Positions 44,663 through 58,100 of a DNA stretch of 64,000 nt are shown in pieces (within the stretch, counting starts at the first letter, position 1; each line of letters begins with the position of its first letter). The DNA is from Anniella stebbinsi. Lineage: Eukaryota; Chordata; Lepidosauria; Squamata; Anniellidae. The DNA is taken from assembly GCA_029215795.1 (NCBI GenBank), contig JARDYH010000007.1:69556763-69620762 (forward strand). Direction: 5' to 3'. A model generated the notes under the pieces. It was given only the letters and a program-made list of their open reading frames with translations, had not been told where the DNA came from and made no database searches. The position numbers were made by a program, and so were the translations under genes.

Positions 44663-47600
44663 TTACTGCATTTATATCCCACCTTTTTTCCTTCAAAGAA
44701 CCCAAGGCAGTGAACATAATCCTCCTCCTCCTCTCCATTTTATCCTCACAACAACAACCCTGTGAGGTAGGTTGAGGCTGAGAGTCTGTGATTGACCCAA
44801 AGTCACCCAGTGGGTTTCCATTGCCAAGTGGGGACTAGAACCCAGATCCAACACTCTAGGCACTACACCACACTGGCTGTATCCAACCTCCTGCACTTTA
44901 TGATGAGAAAAACAGCTCCTTCTCATTTGCCCACCCACGAGAGCAATTAGGTGGCTCACCACACATGAGAGGGCCTTTTCTGCAGTGGCCCCACACTTTT
45001 GGAACCGTCTTTGCAGACTTTTCAGAAGGCCTTGAAAACATTATTTTACCGTGGCTTTCTTTTCAGATGACCACTGCTGCTGCTGCTATGACCATTTTTT
45101 GTGAGTGCTGGTTTTACTAGGGTGACCATATTTTGGAAACCAAAAAGGAGGACAACATGGCCGCCCCCAGGGGGCATGCCCACCAACATGGCCGGATCCC
45201 AAAGGGACATGTCCACCCAAAGATGGCCTTGGTCACATTTCTGATTTCACAGCACACAATTAAGGCAAACCTGTTCTACATAACATCTTAATGTTAAAAT
45301 CACTGAGACAGTCAATGTATTTGAAATTACCTTCACTCCTACTTTTGTAGCTTTTGCTGTACTTTAAAGATTTTGCTATACTTTGTGTGATACAGTCTCC
45401 CTTTCCCTCAAATATCTTTTCTGACTGCAAATCCTTCATTGGATTACCATAGTCTCACCTTTCCTAACATTTAACACTCTTTCCCCATCACCTTTCTCAT
45501 ATTCATACTCACAGCTTCAGCATACTGCTACCACTGAACAAATGAAGCAGTTGACAAGTACAGAAAAAGCTAGTACAACAAACTAGCAACCTAGCATTAA
45601 GAAAGAGTATCAAATACTATTACCCTGCAAGCATTAGCCATGGAATAAAATGGACTAAAGGGTGGTTGTTGTTGTCACTTCTCACTAGCACCTCTTAGCT
45701 TGTTTCAACTTCTGATTTATCAATGAGAAACTAATCTAACAATGTGTCATTATATCTCTGGTTCATTAGCCATGTAAACAAGACCATGGTCAGTAGCAAT
45801 ACAAAGAAAGGCCAGAACAGATGCCCATTATCACAATGCTAGACAAATATCTCCTGAATTTACACTGTTTCAGTGTGCAGAGAACAGAAATCTCAATCAG
45901 GGACCCAAAGAAAACTGCCCAAAGAAACCTCAGAAACAAGTCCCATTGATTTCAATAAAGCTTACTCCCAGATAAATGAATGCAGGATTGCAGCCACTTC
46001 ACATATGTTCAGATTACTCTAGCAAGTGCAAGGCCCTCCTGTCAAGAAGAACTATGCACTCATGAGAACCTGGCCTCATGGATCATGCAACCAGCAGGTG
46101 CTCTCCAGAAAGACGCTTTTAGAGCCTAGGAGATCCAGACACACTCAGACAAGCCAAGACAAGCCACACTATGCACTCACATGTTATCTTGCTGGGACAG
46201 AACAATTTTGGGAAAAGACAATACTTTGTTATCGACCAGACATTACAGTAATAAACAAGAAAAACACACCTACCTCATTGATTTAGCAATACCTAATGGC
46301 AAAAATGTTGCAGAAAAGGAATAGGAAAAGAGAGAAAAAAAGGGCTATGGAAATTAAAGAACTGTGCAGCAGGAAAAGGTTACAATTATTCAGTTAATCA
46401 CATCAGTCACCAGCAACACACACACACACACACACACACTACTGAAAACCTTCAGAAACTGGGCCTACCAAAATAAATCCACACCAACATCCAGAAAGCA
46501 GTCATACTTAAAACATTTTTAAGAAGGATGAATAAGTATCAGCAATTGTTACAAAATATACATCATGCCAATTATCTCAAAGCAAATTGGAGAGGAAGGT
46601 CTATGGGTCAAAATGCATTATTAAAAAAATGAATTGCTATCTTCTAGCACCAGCTAGAGACCCACCTCTTCCTTTGCACAAACAACTCAAGCAAAGTAGG
46701 TGTCAGCCAGACCTCTCTGTGGACAGTATTCCACAACAGGGGGCTACTACTGAAAAGTCCCACTCCCAAGTAGCCCTGCACCACACCACAGCGTATGAGG
46801 GCACTTGGAACAGGACTTCCAATAACCACCAAAGGTAGGATGACCATATGAAAAGGAGGACAGGGCTCCTGTATCTTTAACAGTTGTATAAAAAAGGGAA
46901 TTTCATTTGTATGCATGCAGCACCTGGTGAAATTCCCTCTTCATCACAACAGTTAAAGTTACAGGGGCCCTGCCTTCTTTTGTATATGGTCACTCTAGTA
47001 TGGTGCCTGCACCTTTAACTGTTGTGATGAAGGGGGAATTTCACCAGGACCTAATTGCAGACAAATGACACTGGCTGAAATTTCCTTTTCTCTACAACTG
47101 TTAAAGTTACAGGAGCCCTGTCCTCCTTTTCATATGGTCAGCCTACTGTTTAGGGTGACCATATGAAAAGGAGGACAGGGCTCTTGTAAATTTTAACAGT
47201 TGCATAGAAAAGGAATTTCAGCAGGTGTCCTTTGTATACATGCAGCACCTGGTGAAATTCCCTCTTCACTACAACAGTTAAAGCTGCAGGAGCCCTGTCC
47301 TCTTTTGCCAAGCATGTAAAAGGTGAGTGGGGGCTAGTTGCCCCCTCCCTCCTGTGTGTGTGTGTGTGTGTGTAAGCTGAAACTCCCATCCCATGCTTCC
47401 CAACCCTATGACCTAACACTGGAAGTTGCTGCTGCCGGTATGTGTCTATTCCTCCCTCATGTTGCATGTTCTGGCCAATACCTGTGGCTGCTGAAGGCCC
47501 AGCAGGTAAGTGCCTCGTGCCCCCCCGCCCCCCCACCCGCCCCGCGCACCCGTGCTGCCCCTCCACCCCCCACCCGCCCTGCGCTCCTTACCTGCTGCTG

Positions 47601-50469
47601 CTGGGGTGTCCGCTTCCCTCCGGTGCTCGGAATCTACTGAGAAACAGGCTTCCTGGCCTGTCTCTCAGTAGCGCGCTGAGTTATGACGTCATTACCCGGC
47701 GCGCTACTGAAGGACAGGCCGCGAAGCCTGTTTCTCAGTAGATTCCGAGCACCGGAGGGAAGCGGACGCCCCAGCCAGTAAGTGCCTCGTGCCGCCAGCC
47801 TCCAGCCACCGCCGCGTCACCCCCCGCCAACCCGGTTTGCCCCCGCCACCCCCCGGTTGGCCCAGCTCACCCCAGGGCCATCTGGTCACCGTTTTAGGGG
47901 GCTAAAGTTCTGGATTTGGCCCCCCAAAATGGTTTTTCCGCCCGGATGCAGATTTGCTCCCCATTTCCCAGGCATGTCCGGACAAATCCGGGCGTCGGGT
48001 CACCCTAGTATTGGCTATTATTGTTGTTTTCTATTGCTATTTTGTTGTGTTTAGGTTTTTACTGCTTTTAATATTTTAACTCTTTTTATGTATTTTATTG
48101 CTGTAAGCCGCTTTGGGAGGGCTTCTGCCTTGAAAGGCGGTCAAGAAATGTTTTCAATAAAGAAAGAAAGAAAAACCACAGAACCTCCTGGGTTACAGCT
48201 GCTGAAAGCCATGTTGCTGAGTTCTCAGCCTGGAATCCTTGTACAGCAGTCTTGGAATTGTTGTGGTTCACAGGAGTTTTGCATGGGGCAATGCGGGAGG
48301 AAGTGGGGAAAAGCAGACAAAAGGAAGCCACAACTGGGTTTCTCCTGGGCTGCTTCCCATAATAACCATTCAGGAACAGAGATGTTGGAAGGGGTCTTGC
48401 AGGAGGGAGTACAGACCAAGGTCTGCCTGTAGACCTCCAGTGAAGGAGAGTCCACCACCTCCTGGATGATTGATCCCACGGCTGCTCTGCTCTTACGGCC
48501 TAAGAAGATGACTATCATGTCCCCACTCCATCTTCCCATCTCCAGGCTAATCAGACCCAGTTCTTTCAACCTTTCCTCATAGGGCTTGTTTCCCTTTTCC
48601 CTGAACAAGTTGGTTGCCCTTCTCTGAATCCCTTCCAGTTTGTTTTCCAGAGGAAGTCAAACTTGTGCAGATAAAAGTGGAATTATTACTCTCTTGGCTT
48701 GGAAACTCTGGCTCTCTTGATACAGCCTAAATTTACATTAGCTGTGTTTGCAGCTGAATCCTATTGCTGCATCATGATCAGCTGATGAGCAACTACAATG
48801 ATTAAACCTGAATTCATTTTCCAATGAGATGTCTATACTCAGGGAAAGCCCCGCCGTGGCTGTGGATCTGTAACCCATCAGTTAGATGAGGCAGGCACAG
48901 GTTCGCGGCCACTGTGGGGCTTCCCTGCAATGCTGCGTTTTCAAAAAGTCGGGGATTTACCCCAAAGGGAGCAACATCAACACAGAGCTTTCGCTGTGTA
49001 ATGTCACTCCGGGGGCAATGTGGTGTTAACCCAGGGGAAGAGCCTGGTGGAAGGCGGACAGCAATTGTCTCCTTCCACCAGGAAGAAGGCAGAGGCAGCT
49101 CTGGGAACCAGATGGCCACCCAGAAACCCTGCGCTCTTTCGCTTCGGGATTATTTGACAACGCCCTGGAGAGGGAAAACTCGGGGTTGAGGAGGGAGGCT
49201 GTGCCAACCCGGTGCCGTGAAGACAGACTCCAAGTGTTCCCCATCTGTGCATCTCTCTATCACTCTCTCTCTCTATCTATCTACCTTCCTCTCACTTAGT
49301 TATGCATTTATTTATATTTATTTCTATACTTTATTTGTTAAAAAGCCATCAAGGCATTGCACAACAATCTTTTGCTTCTGTTGATTTTGTTAACTTCAGT
49401 TTTTCATTCTATCAAGGTCATTTTTAATTTCATTCTCATCTTCTGAGGTTTTAAATAATCCCTTCCAGGTTTGTGTCACCTGCACCTTTGATAAGGATTC
49501 TCTCCACCCCTTCATGTAAGATGAAGAGTATTTGGACAGGGACAGAGTTTAGTCTAGAAGTTCCTTCCTTTGTTCACTCATTTCCAAGCCCAAGTCCAAG
49601 TCCATCTGTTATGGAGAACCAAGGCCAATGTATTTCGGCATTTTCTATTGAACTCTCTTCTTCTTTCCTGATGGAATTCGTCAGGATTTCTCCAGTTTAA
49701 AATGTAATTGCAGTGCCGGTCTCTCCAGGCAAAGCACAACAGAAATTTCAAAGCGTTTTGTGCTTTTAATTAAAAGCTACCTGTTGTCACGGTTTGACCA
49801 TTGTATTTGCTTGCTGCTGAGTGGATCAGTGAGATCGCTGTGATTACTCTGTTCATTGCCCTTTGAATAGCCTCTCTTAATTGCCTGATTTCCCCAAACC
49901 TCTATATTTTCCCCCACTTCAGAGAAAAGACAACAGGAGCTGTCATGTCAGACCTTGAGCACCGCCTCAATAAGCTGGAGTGTGAGTTGTCCTGTGAAGT
50001 CGCACAGACATATGGCGTAATTGGTGATATATCTGGGGGAGCGCTGGAGAAAAGTTACATGCTCCTGGGGGGCATGTGGAGAAAGTTGACGCCTGAGACG
50101 GAGAAGTTCCATGAGTTCCTGCGGTCGTACACTGAGCCTTTCCTGGAAAGAGTGGAACCGTCTGTAAAGTCCGTGTTCAGTGTCCTCATCAACATGATGG
50201 AGAAGGTGGACGCCATGTTGAATGAGAGGCTGTCTGAGCAGCTGGAGTCCTTAAAACCTCAGCTGAGCCCGCATATCAACGATTTAAAAAAATTCTATGA
50301 ATCCTTTGATCCTTACGTCAACCAGCTCCAGGAGGTTGTCGGACGAAGACTCGAGGGGATGTACAAACACCTTTCGACCCACAGTGGGAACATTCTGGAG
50401 GTAGTCCAAAAACACAGGCAGGAGTTTAAGGAGTGGGCGAGATGCCCGGTCTTTCCCCAAGACCAATGA
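41703..50469 (+). CDS. Apolipoprotein A1/A4/E family gene 2, frame conflict at second exon
   Basis: Coding exons are 41703-41745 (MKSLVVVLALAMAA plus one base), 44271-44417 and 49923-50469. The last exon encodes an amphipathic-helix protein starting EKTTGAVMSDLEHRLNKLE. It includes DPYVNQLQEVVGRRLEGMYK and ends EFKEWARCPVFPQDQ, paralogous to gene 1. The second exon's family frame (ADILGGNSDS, YIRNVVIALSDKW) is one base out of register with the phase-1 signal exon. Genes 1 and 3 have TCCCAG or TCTCAG where this one has TTCCAG, so one base appears lost. The donor is GTAAGTAG; using the second GT, four bases later, would restore the frame (about 246 aa). A 4-nt shifted donor is known biology, but its use here is inference. 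AATAAA is at 50585. Expression or pseudogene status is undecided. Confidence 0.78.
41746..43021. other. Start of gene 2 intron; LINE tail and local duplicate
   Basis: Contains an (AGT)n run near 42162-42180, an inverted L2-type tail (42065-42130) and a local repeat. 41928-42003 resembles 42960-43040, with the Harbinger-like MITE inserted only in the second. No extra exon was seen. Confidence 0.5.
46836..47145. mobile_element. Palindromic hAT-type MITE
   Basis: TAGGATGACCATATGAAAAG to CATATGGTCAGCCTA. Its left half matches the MITE at 4141, its right half other family members, pointing to exchange between copies. Confidence 0.8.
47151..48006. mobile_element. Composite MITE and foldback element
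   Basis: Opens with TAGGGTGACCATATGAAAAG and closes with GGTCACCCTA. It contains a (GT)n run near 47354-47372, a short version of the GC-rich minisatellite and the palindrome 47607-47770 centred on TGACGTCA (47684-47691). Its right end marks the left breakpoint of the deletion in copy 1. Confidence 0.6.
48007..49922. other. Gene 2 last intron; CR1 remnant
   Basis: 48330-48650 is a decayed CR1 3' piece. 48690-49890 is the segment shared with the pseudogene skeleton 36014-37425. No exon is supported. Confidence 0.6.
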
Positions 50470-50584
50470 TTTTTCACACCAGTAATGGAAGAGATCGTCT
50501 TGCCCTACTTCTGAATGGAAACCGGTGTAGAAGGGGATCCGCAGCAACGTGGCAGGTGTAACCTCCTCCCACTCTGGATCATGT

Positions 50585-50590
50585 AATAAA
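50585..50590 (+). terminator. Polyadenylation signal of gene 2
   Basis: AATAAA in ATCATGTAATAAAAGACATC, about 116 bases after the stop; the same CATGTAATAAA text ends gene 1. Confidence 0.8.
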
Positions 50591-50911
50591 AGACATCTCT
50601 CTAAAGTCAGCCCTTGTTTTTTCCCATTAACTTCTGGCAGAAGCTGCTTGGCTATGTAAGAGGTGCCTTCACTCAAGCAAAAATGGAAAGCGTTGGGTAA
50701 TCCTGCAAGGGGGCAGGCGGGGGAGTTCTGCACTTTACTATAGTGCTACTATTGTTGTAAACGGCCTGGAGCGTTTTGGCTATGGGGTGGTATAGAATGA
50801 AAATAATAACATCAATAATAATAACAATAAAATAATACTACTACTACTAATACTAATGATAATAATAATAATGAGATGGTCTGAATGACCTTTCAAGAGA
50901 CCTTTACAACT

Positions 50912-51775
50912 AGGGATGTACACGGACGCCAAAAATCGGATCGGAATCGGAATCAGAACTTTAGATTAAAAAAAAATTGGATCAGAAAAATCAGAGGAAC
51001 ACTGTATTGTATCGGATCCAATATCTGATTATAATGGGACATCCGATTTTTGATTCGGACGCCATTTTGAATGCCTTTCCCCATAGCCTAGTATTGTGTT
51101 ACAAAAATACTTATAGCTTTTTTATTTTTAAAGCTAGAAGGATGAAACTTGGCCACATTGCAGACAGGTTAGAAGTACTTATCTGTGAGAAATTTCAGAA
51201 AGATAGCTCCAGGCGTTTTGTGGCTATGAATTTTTTACTACCAAACCAGGAATGCCTATAACTTTTTTTTATTTTTAAAGATCCACACATGAAACTTTGC
51301 CACATTGCAGATGGTACGTTGGGACTCATGTGTGTGAAATTTCAGAACCATAGGTGCTTGCCTTTGCTGGCAATTAATTTTTGAAAAATGGGTAGCAGTA
51401 GGGTAAAGACAGTTATGCCTTCAACTTTTTTTATTTTTAGAGATAGAACCTTGAAGTTGCCCACATTACAGGTACCACTTTGGTTTACATGTGTGCGAAA
51501 TTTCAGAAGCATAGCTTCAAGCGTGTAGTGGCTAGGTATTTTGGGAGAACTGAGGAAACCCATATAACTTTTTTATTTTTAAAGATAGTAGCATGATGGG
51601 AGTGGCAGATGGGGGTGAGGTACTTAACTGTGAGAAATTTCAGAGAGATAGGTCCAGGCATTTTGTGGCTATGCATTTTTTACTTTAAAAGTTCAAAAAG
51701 TTCAAACGTGGAGGCTTTGACAGATAACAGAGGGGGGGGGGAAGTAGGGGATGTGATTTGACAGCTGTCAAGACA
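50912..51775. mobile_element. Decayed element with hAT-like start and tandem units
   Basis: Starts TAGGGATGTACACGG, related to the element nested in the LTR. It continues with GATCGGAATCGGAATC repeats and then several units carrying GAAATTTCAGAA and CATATAACTTTTTT-like motifs at roughly 125-150 bp spacing. The second part matches 18900-19180. Confidence 0.6.
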
Positions 51776-53334
51776 CCGCACTTAGCCTGTTAGCAAGTTA
51801 CAGTAGCCCACCATGGCTTAATTAACCCACAGGGGCTGTTGTATCATGCTGGGTGCCCGCAGGAAACATTTTGGACAGTGCCTGGCAGGTGCCTGACTTG
51901 CAATGGCCTCTCGTGTCATGTGAACCCAGGTGGAAGGGGTTGTTTGAGACAGCCCTCAAATAACCCATGGTTTGTTTTAGAGTTATATTTAGACTGTGCA
52001 AAACTGGCGCCTGCAGGCACCCAGCATAACACAACAGCCCACACAGGTCAATTAAGCCATTTTAGGCTGTCAGGTCTTGCGAACCAGGCCAATGGCTCAG
52101 TTTGCACAATCAAATGACCCATGGTTAACAAACCATGGTTTTTTGTACGTGTGCTGGCTCCCATTTGTTCGCTCGCTTTTACTTTCTGAAACAACCTCGA
52201 AATGCCCTGTTCCTGAGTTGTTGTGACATGCGAACCTTGCTGTCTGGCTTGTTTAGGGTTCAACAAGTCAGAGTTTTCACCTATGGTTTGTTGTTTGGTT
52301 AAAACTCAGGAGAGGGGAAGCAGAATTGGGTAGGGGACTGGATAACACCCCTCCAGCCCTCTGCAGGCCTGATGGTATCATGGGCTTGGCCACACCCCGT
52401 GGCATAATTTGGTTCCCAGCTGGAGCGTCTCTAGCCAGTGCTTTGACTGGCTCCAAGCTTCACTGTGCGCTCTTCTGAATGAACAATTTATTGCATGCTC
52501 ATGATTTGCAACTCACAGAAGTCTGCAGGTCCATTTATTACATGATGTCGTCAATGTCCAGAATATCTCCCACATTATATCCTGGAAACCCTGCTATTAT
52601 AAGAACAGCTTTTAAGATGGTAATATCTGGGGGGTGGGATCTTCTGCTACTAGATGGCACTGCCACAATGATGTGAATGGCGGAGAAGCATTCAATTCAA
52701 CCCCCATCGTTGCCTCTCTCCATCCATGTAATGCAGCCCATAACAGCTGTGCAAAAGAAGCAGGGAGCAGAAAGCCCTGGTAAGCCACATAATTTCCCCT
52801 TAATGTAGAGATGCTCTGTGTGCCAGTCTTCCTCACTCCAGGGCAACGGTGGAGATTCCCCTGCATCCCCCTTGCCTTTTCCAACTCTTCCCCAAATCCC
52901 CAATTTGGCTTGGTAGATCTGCATAATGTGTTAGGCCAGGGACCTTCAACAACACCCACAAAGTCCCTGCCCTCTTCAAAAAAATGTTTAAAATTAAAAA
53001 AACTTGGAAACTCTTAGGGCACCAGGTTCTCCGTTCTGTTCCTAAACCTGCTGCTGGTCAGCCATTCTGTGGACAAGAACAGAAGGAAAGAGCTGCCTCC
53101 TGGGGCTCCCTGAATCTCTTCCATCCATACAGATCATTCCCCTTTTTTTCTCTCTCCACCCCCAACTTCTAACCTCCCTCTTTCTCTCCCTTCACCTTGT
53201 GACCTCCCTCTCTCTCTCCCTCTCTCTCTCCCTCCCAGCCTCCCCCCTGCACCACCATTCTTGACTAGCCAGGCCCCCATGCCAGCCCAGCTGTGACTAG
53301 CCACATCCTCCAGGCGACCCATTTTGCATAGTTT
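51776..53334. other. Gene 2 downstream flank, duplicated
   Basis: 52266-53334 matches 37428-38650 and so marks the right edge of the duplicated cassette. No gene was seen. Confidence 0.65.
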
Positions 53335-53851
53335 TAGGATGACCATATTTGGGAAACCAAAAAAGAGGACACTAAGAGGGGGGCAGGAAAGCAGCTTTCC
53401 GGGGCCTCCAGAAAATGCGTAATTCCCCCATCACCTGAAAGGCCCCGATTGGAGCGGAGGAGGGGAAAGTGTGTCATTCCTGCCCCTGCCCCCCACTGCC
53501 TTAACGGCCCCGATTGGAGCAGTGTGGAAGCAGTGGGAAAGCACACTTTCTGGGGCCTCCGGAAAGTGTGTCATTTTCCCCCAACACACTAATGATGGTC
53601 ACCATTAGCATGGCGAAGGGGAATGACGTGCTTTCCAGAGGCCCCGCGAAGTGCACTTTCCCCTCCTCTGCTCCAATCGGGGTCTTCAAGGTGCGCCGTT
53701 CCCCCCCCCCCCCCCCCCATGCTAATGGCAGCCTTAAAGGGGAAACTGTGTCATCCCAGGACTTCATAGAAAATTACAGAAAATCCCCCCGGACACCCAG
53801 GATAGAACAGAAACCCGGACAAATCCTGGGAAATCCTGACAGTTGGTCACC
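53335..53851. mobile_element. hAT-like DNA element, TAGGATGACCATATTTGGG type
   Basis: Same family as 17483-18118; the interior has several inverted TTTCCGGGGCCTCC-type blocks. The right terminal repeat is truncated (GGTCACCTGCCC). Confidence 0.65.
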
Positions 53852-55022
53852 TGCCCACAGGTCCGAAAAGGATGGGGATTCCTGTGTTAGGCCTACGGCT
53901 CTGCATGGCAGGAAACATCTGAAAGGAAGTCCTCTACCCTAAGGAATGTGCTAAGTGAGTGTCTGCAAAAATGCAAGCAGTTTTTTGGGGAACTGGGGTA
54001 GGGAGAGAGTCAGCCAATATCACGCTGGGAGGCAGAGAAGTTAGCTGGAGCTCTGGTGGCATCTTTGGGGTGAAATCACCCCCTTGATCATCTAATGGGT
54101 GAGGACGGGTTATGGCTGGAGTGTTAATGTTCCATCTTATGCTCAGCCCAATCAGTGGTGGGGAAGAACATGTGGCCCTGCAGATGTTTTGGCCTACAAC
54201 TCCCATCAGCCCAAGCCAGAATAGTCAAGCCAGCACAGCACAGATCCCCCTCCCCCTCCATCCCACACATTTTCATCTTTAGCCTATAGGGAAAATGGGC
54301 ATTTTCATCTAGCTTTTTTTTATTTTACATATTTTTCTATGACTCAATTTGCATAAAATTCTGCACAAGTCTGTGGTATCTTTGCAACTCAGGAAACGAC
54401 AGTCCTCTGCAGAATCCATGGGTCAGAGACATAGAAATATGAACTCATTTGATTGTGTTGCAGATTTCTCCTAAGTAGCAACGCCATGTGGTCTTGGTGC
54501 TATCTGGCTGACCACTGTTGGGGACAGGATACTGGGTCAGACGGAGCCTAGACTTAATCTATCAAAGGCACATCTCATGTTCTGTCTAAATTAGCTCCTT
54601 TCTCTATGATGGGGAATGCTGTGTCCAATGATTTTCCCAGGGTAGTGCCGGCTCTTACCTTTTCAGACCAGGGGAAAACATTTCTATTCTCTGAGGCTTT
54701 TAGCAGACAATGTTATTTCCATGTTCTGGCCTTTATTGTTGCCCCTGCTAGCTCTACAGCTGTTTGTTTCTACGATTTACATTGTTCTGTTCAATTTTCA
54801 TGTGTTTTAAAATGGTCTTTCTTCATTTCTGTTAGCTGGAAGGTGGAGCAAAAATACTTTGACATAAATACCAAAGGTTTGGCTGTAGTGTGAAATGGTA
54901 CCGTGGTGTGGAAATTCACATGTGCCCCTTGCACCCCAATTTAACCCCCCCCCCATTCTTTCTCCACACCTCCCACCCCATGAAGGTCACAAAGGCAAGA
55001 AGGACCATTTGTAACTAGAGAG
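53852..55022. other. Region between gene 2 and gene 3, no gene
   Basis: Includes a piece of a widespread repeat (GGCCTACAACTCCCATCAGC near 54190). A 95-aa frame at 54606-54893 has no recognisable domain or context and is not annotated. Confidence 0.5.
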
Positions 55023-55028
55023 TTTATT
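55023..55028 (-). terminator. Polyadenylation signal of gene 3
   Basis: AATAAA on the minus strand, about 168 bases after the stop codon. Confidence 0.75.
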
Positions 55029-55195
55029 GCCCCGGGAATGGGATGGTTCCAGGCAGGAGTTGATGAAGAGTCAGGGAGCTGGATCCCAGAGACCCCGCTG
55101 CCCTTGCTAGGCACGGGCCATGAGGCTTACTGGGATGAAATGACCAGCTCCCCTCCTTCCGCATCCTGCTCGCCACCCCACTTCAACCTTGGTTG

Positions 55196-58100
55196 CTAGG
55201 CCAGAGACTCATAGGTGTTGAAGGAGCTCCAAAACTCGCTCAAACGGCTGTGGGCATTCTCGGTGAATTCAGTGAAGTGCTGCTGGGCATCCTCAGCATA
55301 GGTGGAGACGATTTGCTGAGCAAAGCCTTGAATCCCCTGGAATAAAGCCTGCCCACTTTGCTGGACACCCTGGATGCCTTGCTCTAGTTTGCTCATCAGG
55401 TCTTCCACCGAAGGCTGGAGATCTTCCATGTTCTGCACAGAGAGCCTAAGGGGAGTGGCATTCACCAGCTTCCACACCTCCTCACCTGACAGAGGCAGGT
55501 GCTCATGCAGTGCACTGATGCCGGCCTGGAGGTTTTGATTCAGGCCATCGGAGTAAGGTTGCAGGTGCCCCATCAGCTTCTGCAGCGTCAGCTTCTGCGC
55601 TTCTGCCATGAATTTCCGAGGCAGGGTTTGGACTTTAACAGGGATCTGCTTCTGCAGTTCCTTTTTCACACCGTTGGTGCCGTTGGTGATATGGGTGCTG
55701 TGGAGGAGGAGCCACAGAACCAGTCAGAACTCTGGTTCTGACTGAAACCCGGAGCAGATTCACCACCCCACTGACATTGTAGACACCAGCCTCCACTGCT
55801 CCTTTATGAGGTACACTTCATGCCCCAAGTTTTGACCATTAGGTTGTCTTGAACAATGGGTGCACCACAATTTTCAGCATCAAAGGAACCTGAATTATAA
55901 CACTTGTACACTTAAAGCTCCCTATTTCAAACAGATGTACCTATGTCCCATTTTAAGTGCCAGGGAGCCCTGAACAGCACGTGTACCAAATTTCAACTTT
56001 CTAGATCACGTTGAGGTACCATGGACATTTTGATATCCCTGCACAGCAAGTGAGGAAGTCACATAGATCTGACCTTTCGTAGCTCTAGAGCAGCCATCCC
56101 ATAGCTGATGTCCTTCAGATGTCTTGGACTTCAACTCCCATCAGTGTCAGCCAGCACGGCCAATGATCAGGAATGTTGGGAGTTGTAGCCTAAAACATCT
56201 GGAGATGAACCGGTTGGGGTAGGATGCAAGGACAGGGACAAGATGTTGTTGGATTGCACCTCCCATCTCCATTGGCTATGTTGGCCAAGGCTGATGGGAG
56301 TTGTAGTCCAATAACATGTAGGGTGAGCAACTGTCAGGATTTCCCCGGATTTGTCCTGGTTTTTGTTCTAACTTGGGTGTCAGGGGGGATTTTCTGTAAT
56401 TTTCTATAATGTCCTGGACAGACAAGCTTTCCCCTTTAAGGCTGCCATTAGCCTGGCCGGGGGGGGAAATGTCATGCTTGTTAGAGGCACTCCACTTCCC
56501 CCTCCCACTGCTCCAATCAGGGCCTTAAAGGTGAAAGCATGTAATTCCCAGACATTATAGAAAAGGCCCTGATTGGAACAGTGGGGCTTTTAAGGCGGGG
56601 GGGGGGGGAAGCTGCTTTCCCCCTCCACTGGGTGACCTCTTTTTTGGTTTCCCAAATATGATCACCCTAATCTGGAGGACCACATGTTCCCCACCTCTGC
56701 TTTTGAGAAATGATAAGGGGGAAATACTGTCTCCCCCCCCCTCCCCAGTGCCTAGTGATGGGTCTGTTATCAATGTCGACGTGGCTTTCTGGCCGAACAG
56801 CAAGGCTAAGGTTGCCTGCTCCGGGTCAGCACAACCTGTGCCTGCGAGGGTGGTGATGAAAGACCTCGTGCTATTTCGCCAACCTCAGCCGAGCCCAGCT
56901 TGTTCACTCACTTGAGCTCCTGGACCAGTTTTGAATTGCGGATCAACTCCGGGAGTTCAGAAAACTTCTCAGTGAATTCCTGGAGGTTGCCACGTAGCCA
57001 TTCCAGGGGTTGCCTGGGGGCTTCATCGCTTTGAACAGAGGCCTGAGAACCTGAGGGAAGAAAAGAAGCCACGTGAAGACAATCTGACGGCCGCCTTTCC
57101 TTGAGGCTCTCTCTTGCCTCTGAGCAACGGGACACGCACACACACACACAAAACCTGGCTTGGTGATTTAGGGTTGTGTGCATCCCTGGGTCAGCTACTC
57201 CCTCAAGAACTCTCTCACAAAGACTCCCACGAGAAGTATTGTTATGAAAACAGGAAAGAAATTTGATATGAAGTATTGATCTCAAACCATCGGCCAATAT
57301 GAAAGATTGATATGAAAATATGAAATTGCATATGGGTTTTGTATTTCCCACAAGAAGCTTCCCACAGAAAGCTTGAGTACTGAGACCGTCTGCGGGGGGT
57401 TTCTATGCTTGCTGAGCTAAGCTGAGAAGTAACCACGGAAGCCGCATTTTCCGAGGCAGCGCCGTTACCTATGCAATTCTTGCCCCGCTTTAAAGAGGTT
57501 TGCCAAGCCCAGAGTCGTTTATCTTTTTGGTGCCAAGCAAGGGGATCTTTTTATTTGTCCAGCAAAATACATTTTATTTTTGTTGGTCTTTTAACCTGTT
57601 TTTAGATGCATTAATGCTCCTGAAACTTCCCAACCAGTTAGTCTCTCTGCCAAGAAAGGCTGCATCAGTTGAATTTATGTTTCGTGCAGCTGTTAAAAGG
57701 CACATAAAACTAGGATATTTAAAAGAACAAATTGAGCTGCGAGGGGGCATATCATTAATAGTAAATGCATTAACGATATCAAAGATCTGCGTTGCCGCTT
57801 ATTGAAAATCTTCTCAAATTCCACCGTTTTATTTATTTGTTTCTTTACAACATTTACAAACAGTTCTACATAAAAAAAAAATGATTCGCAGATGGTAAAC
57901 AACAAGTTAAGAACAATTTGGAAGCAGCTTTAATCGATTAAGTTGCCATATTTTTCAAGGGGTCAGAAAACCCCAAAGCACGTTTATAGAGAAGTGTCTC
58001 TTTTTATACACTTTTAGAATAATACATAATAATAATAAGCTTTACTGTGTGCCTTTCCCATGATTTAACTATTACCTACTGTGAGACCAGTTATTTTAAA

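Larger units (their letters stand above)
43022..48006 (+). repeat. Duplicated block A, copy 2
   Basis: Counterpart of 1-5936, inside gene 2's introns. It contains the gene 2 second coding exon, a MITE twin at 43053-43279 and a SINE at 44625-44882. It lacks the MITE found at 3592-3911. Confidence 0.95.
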
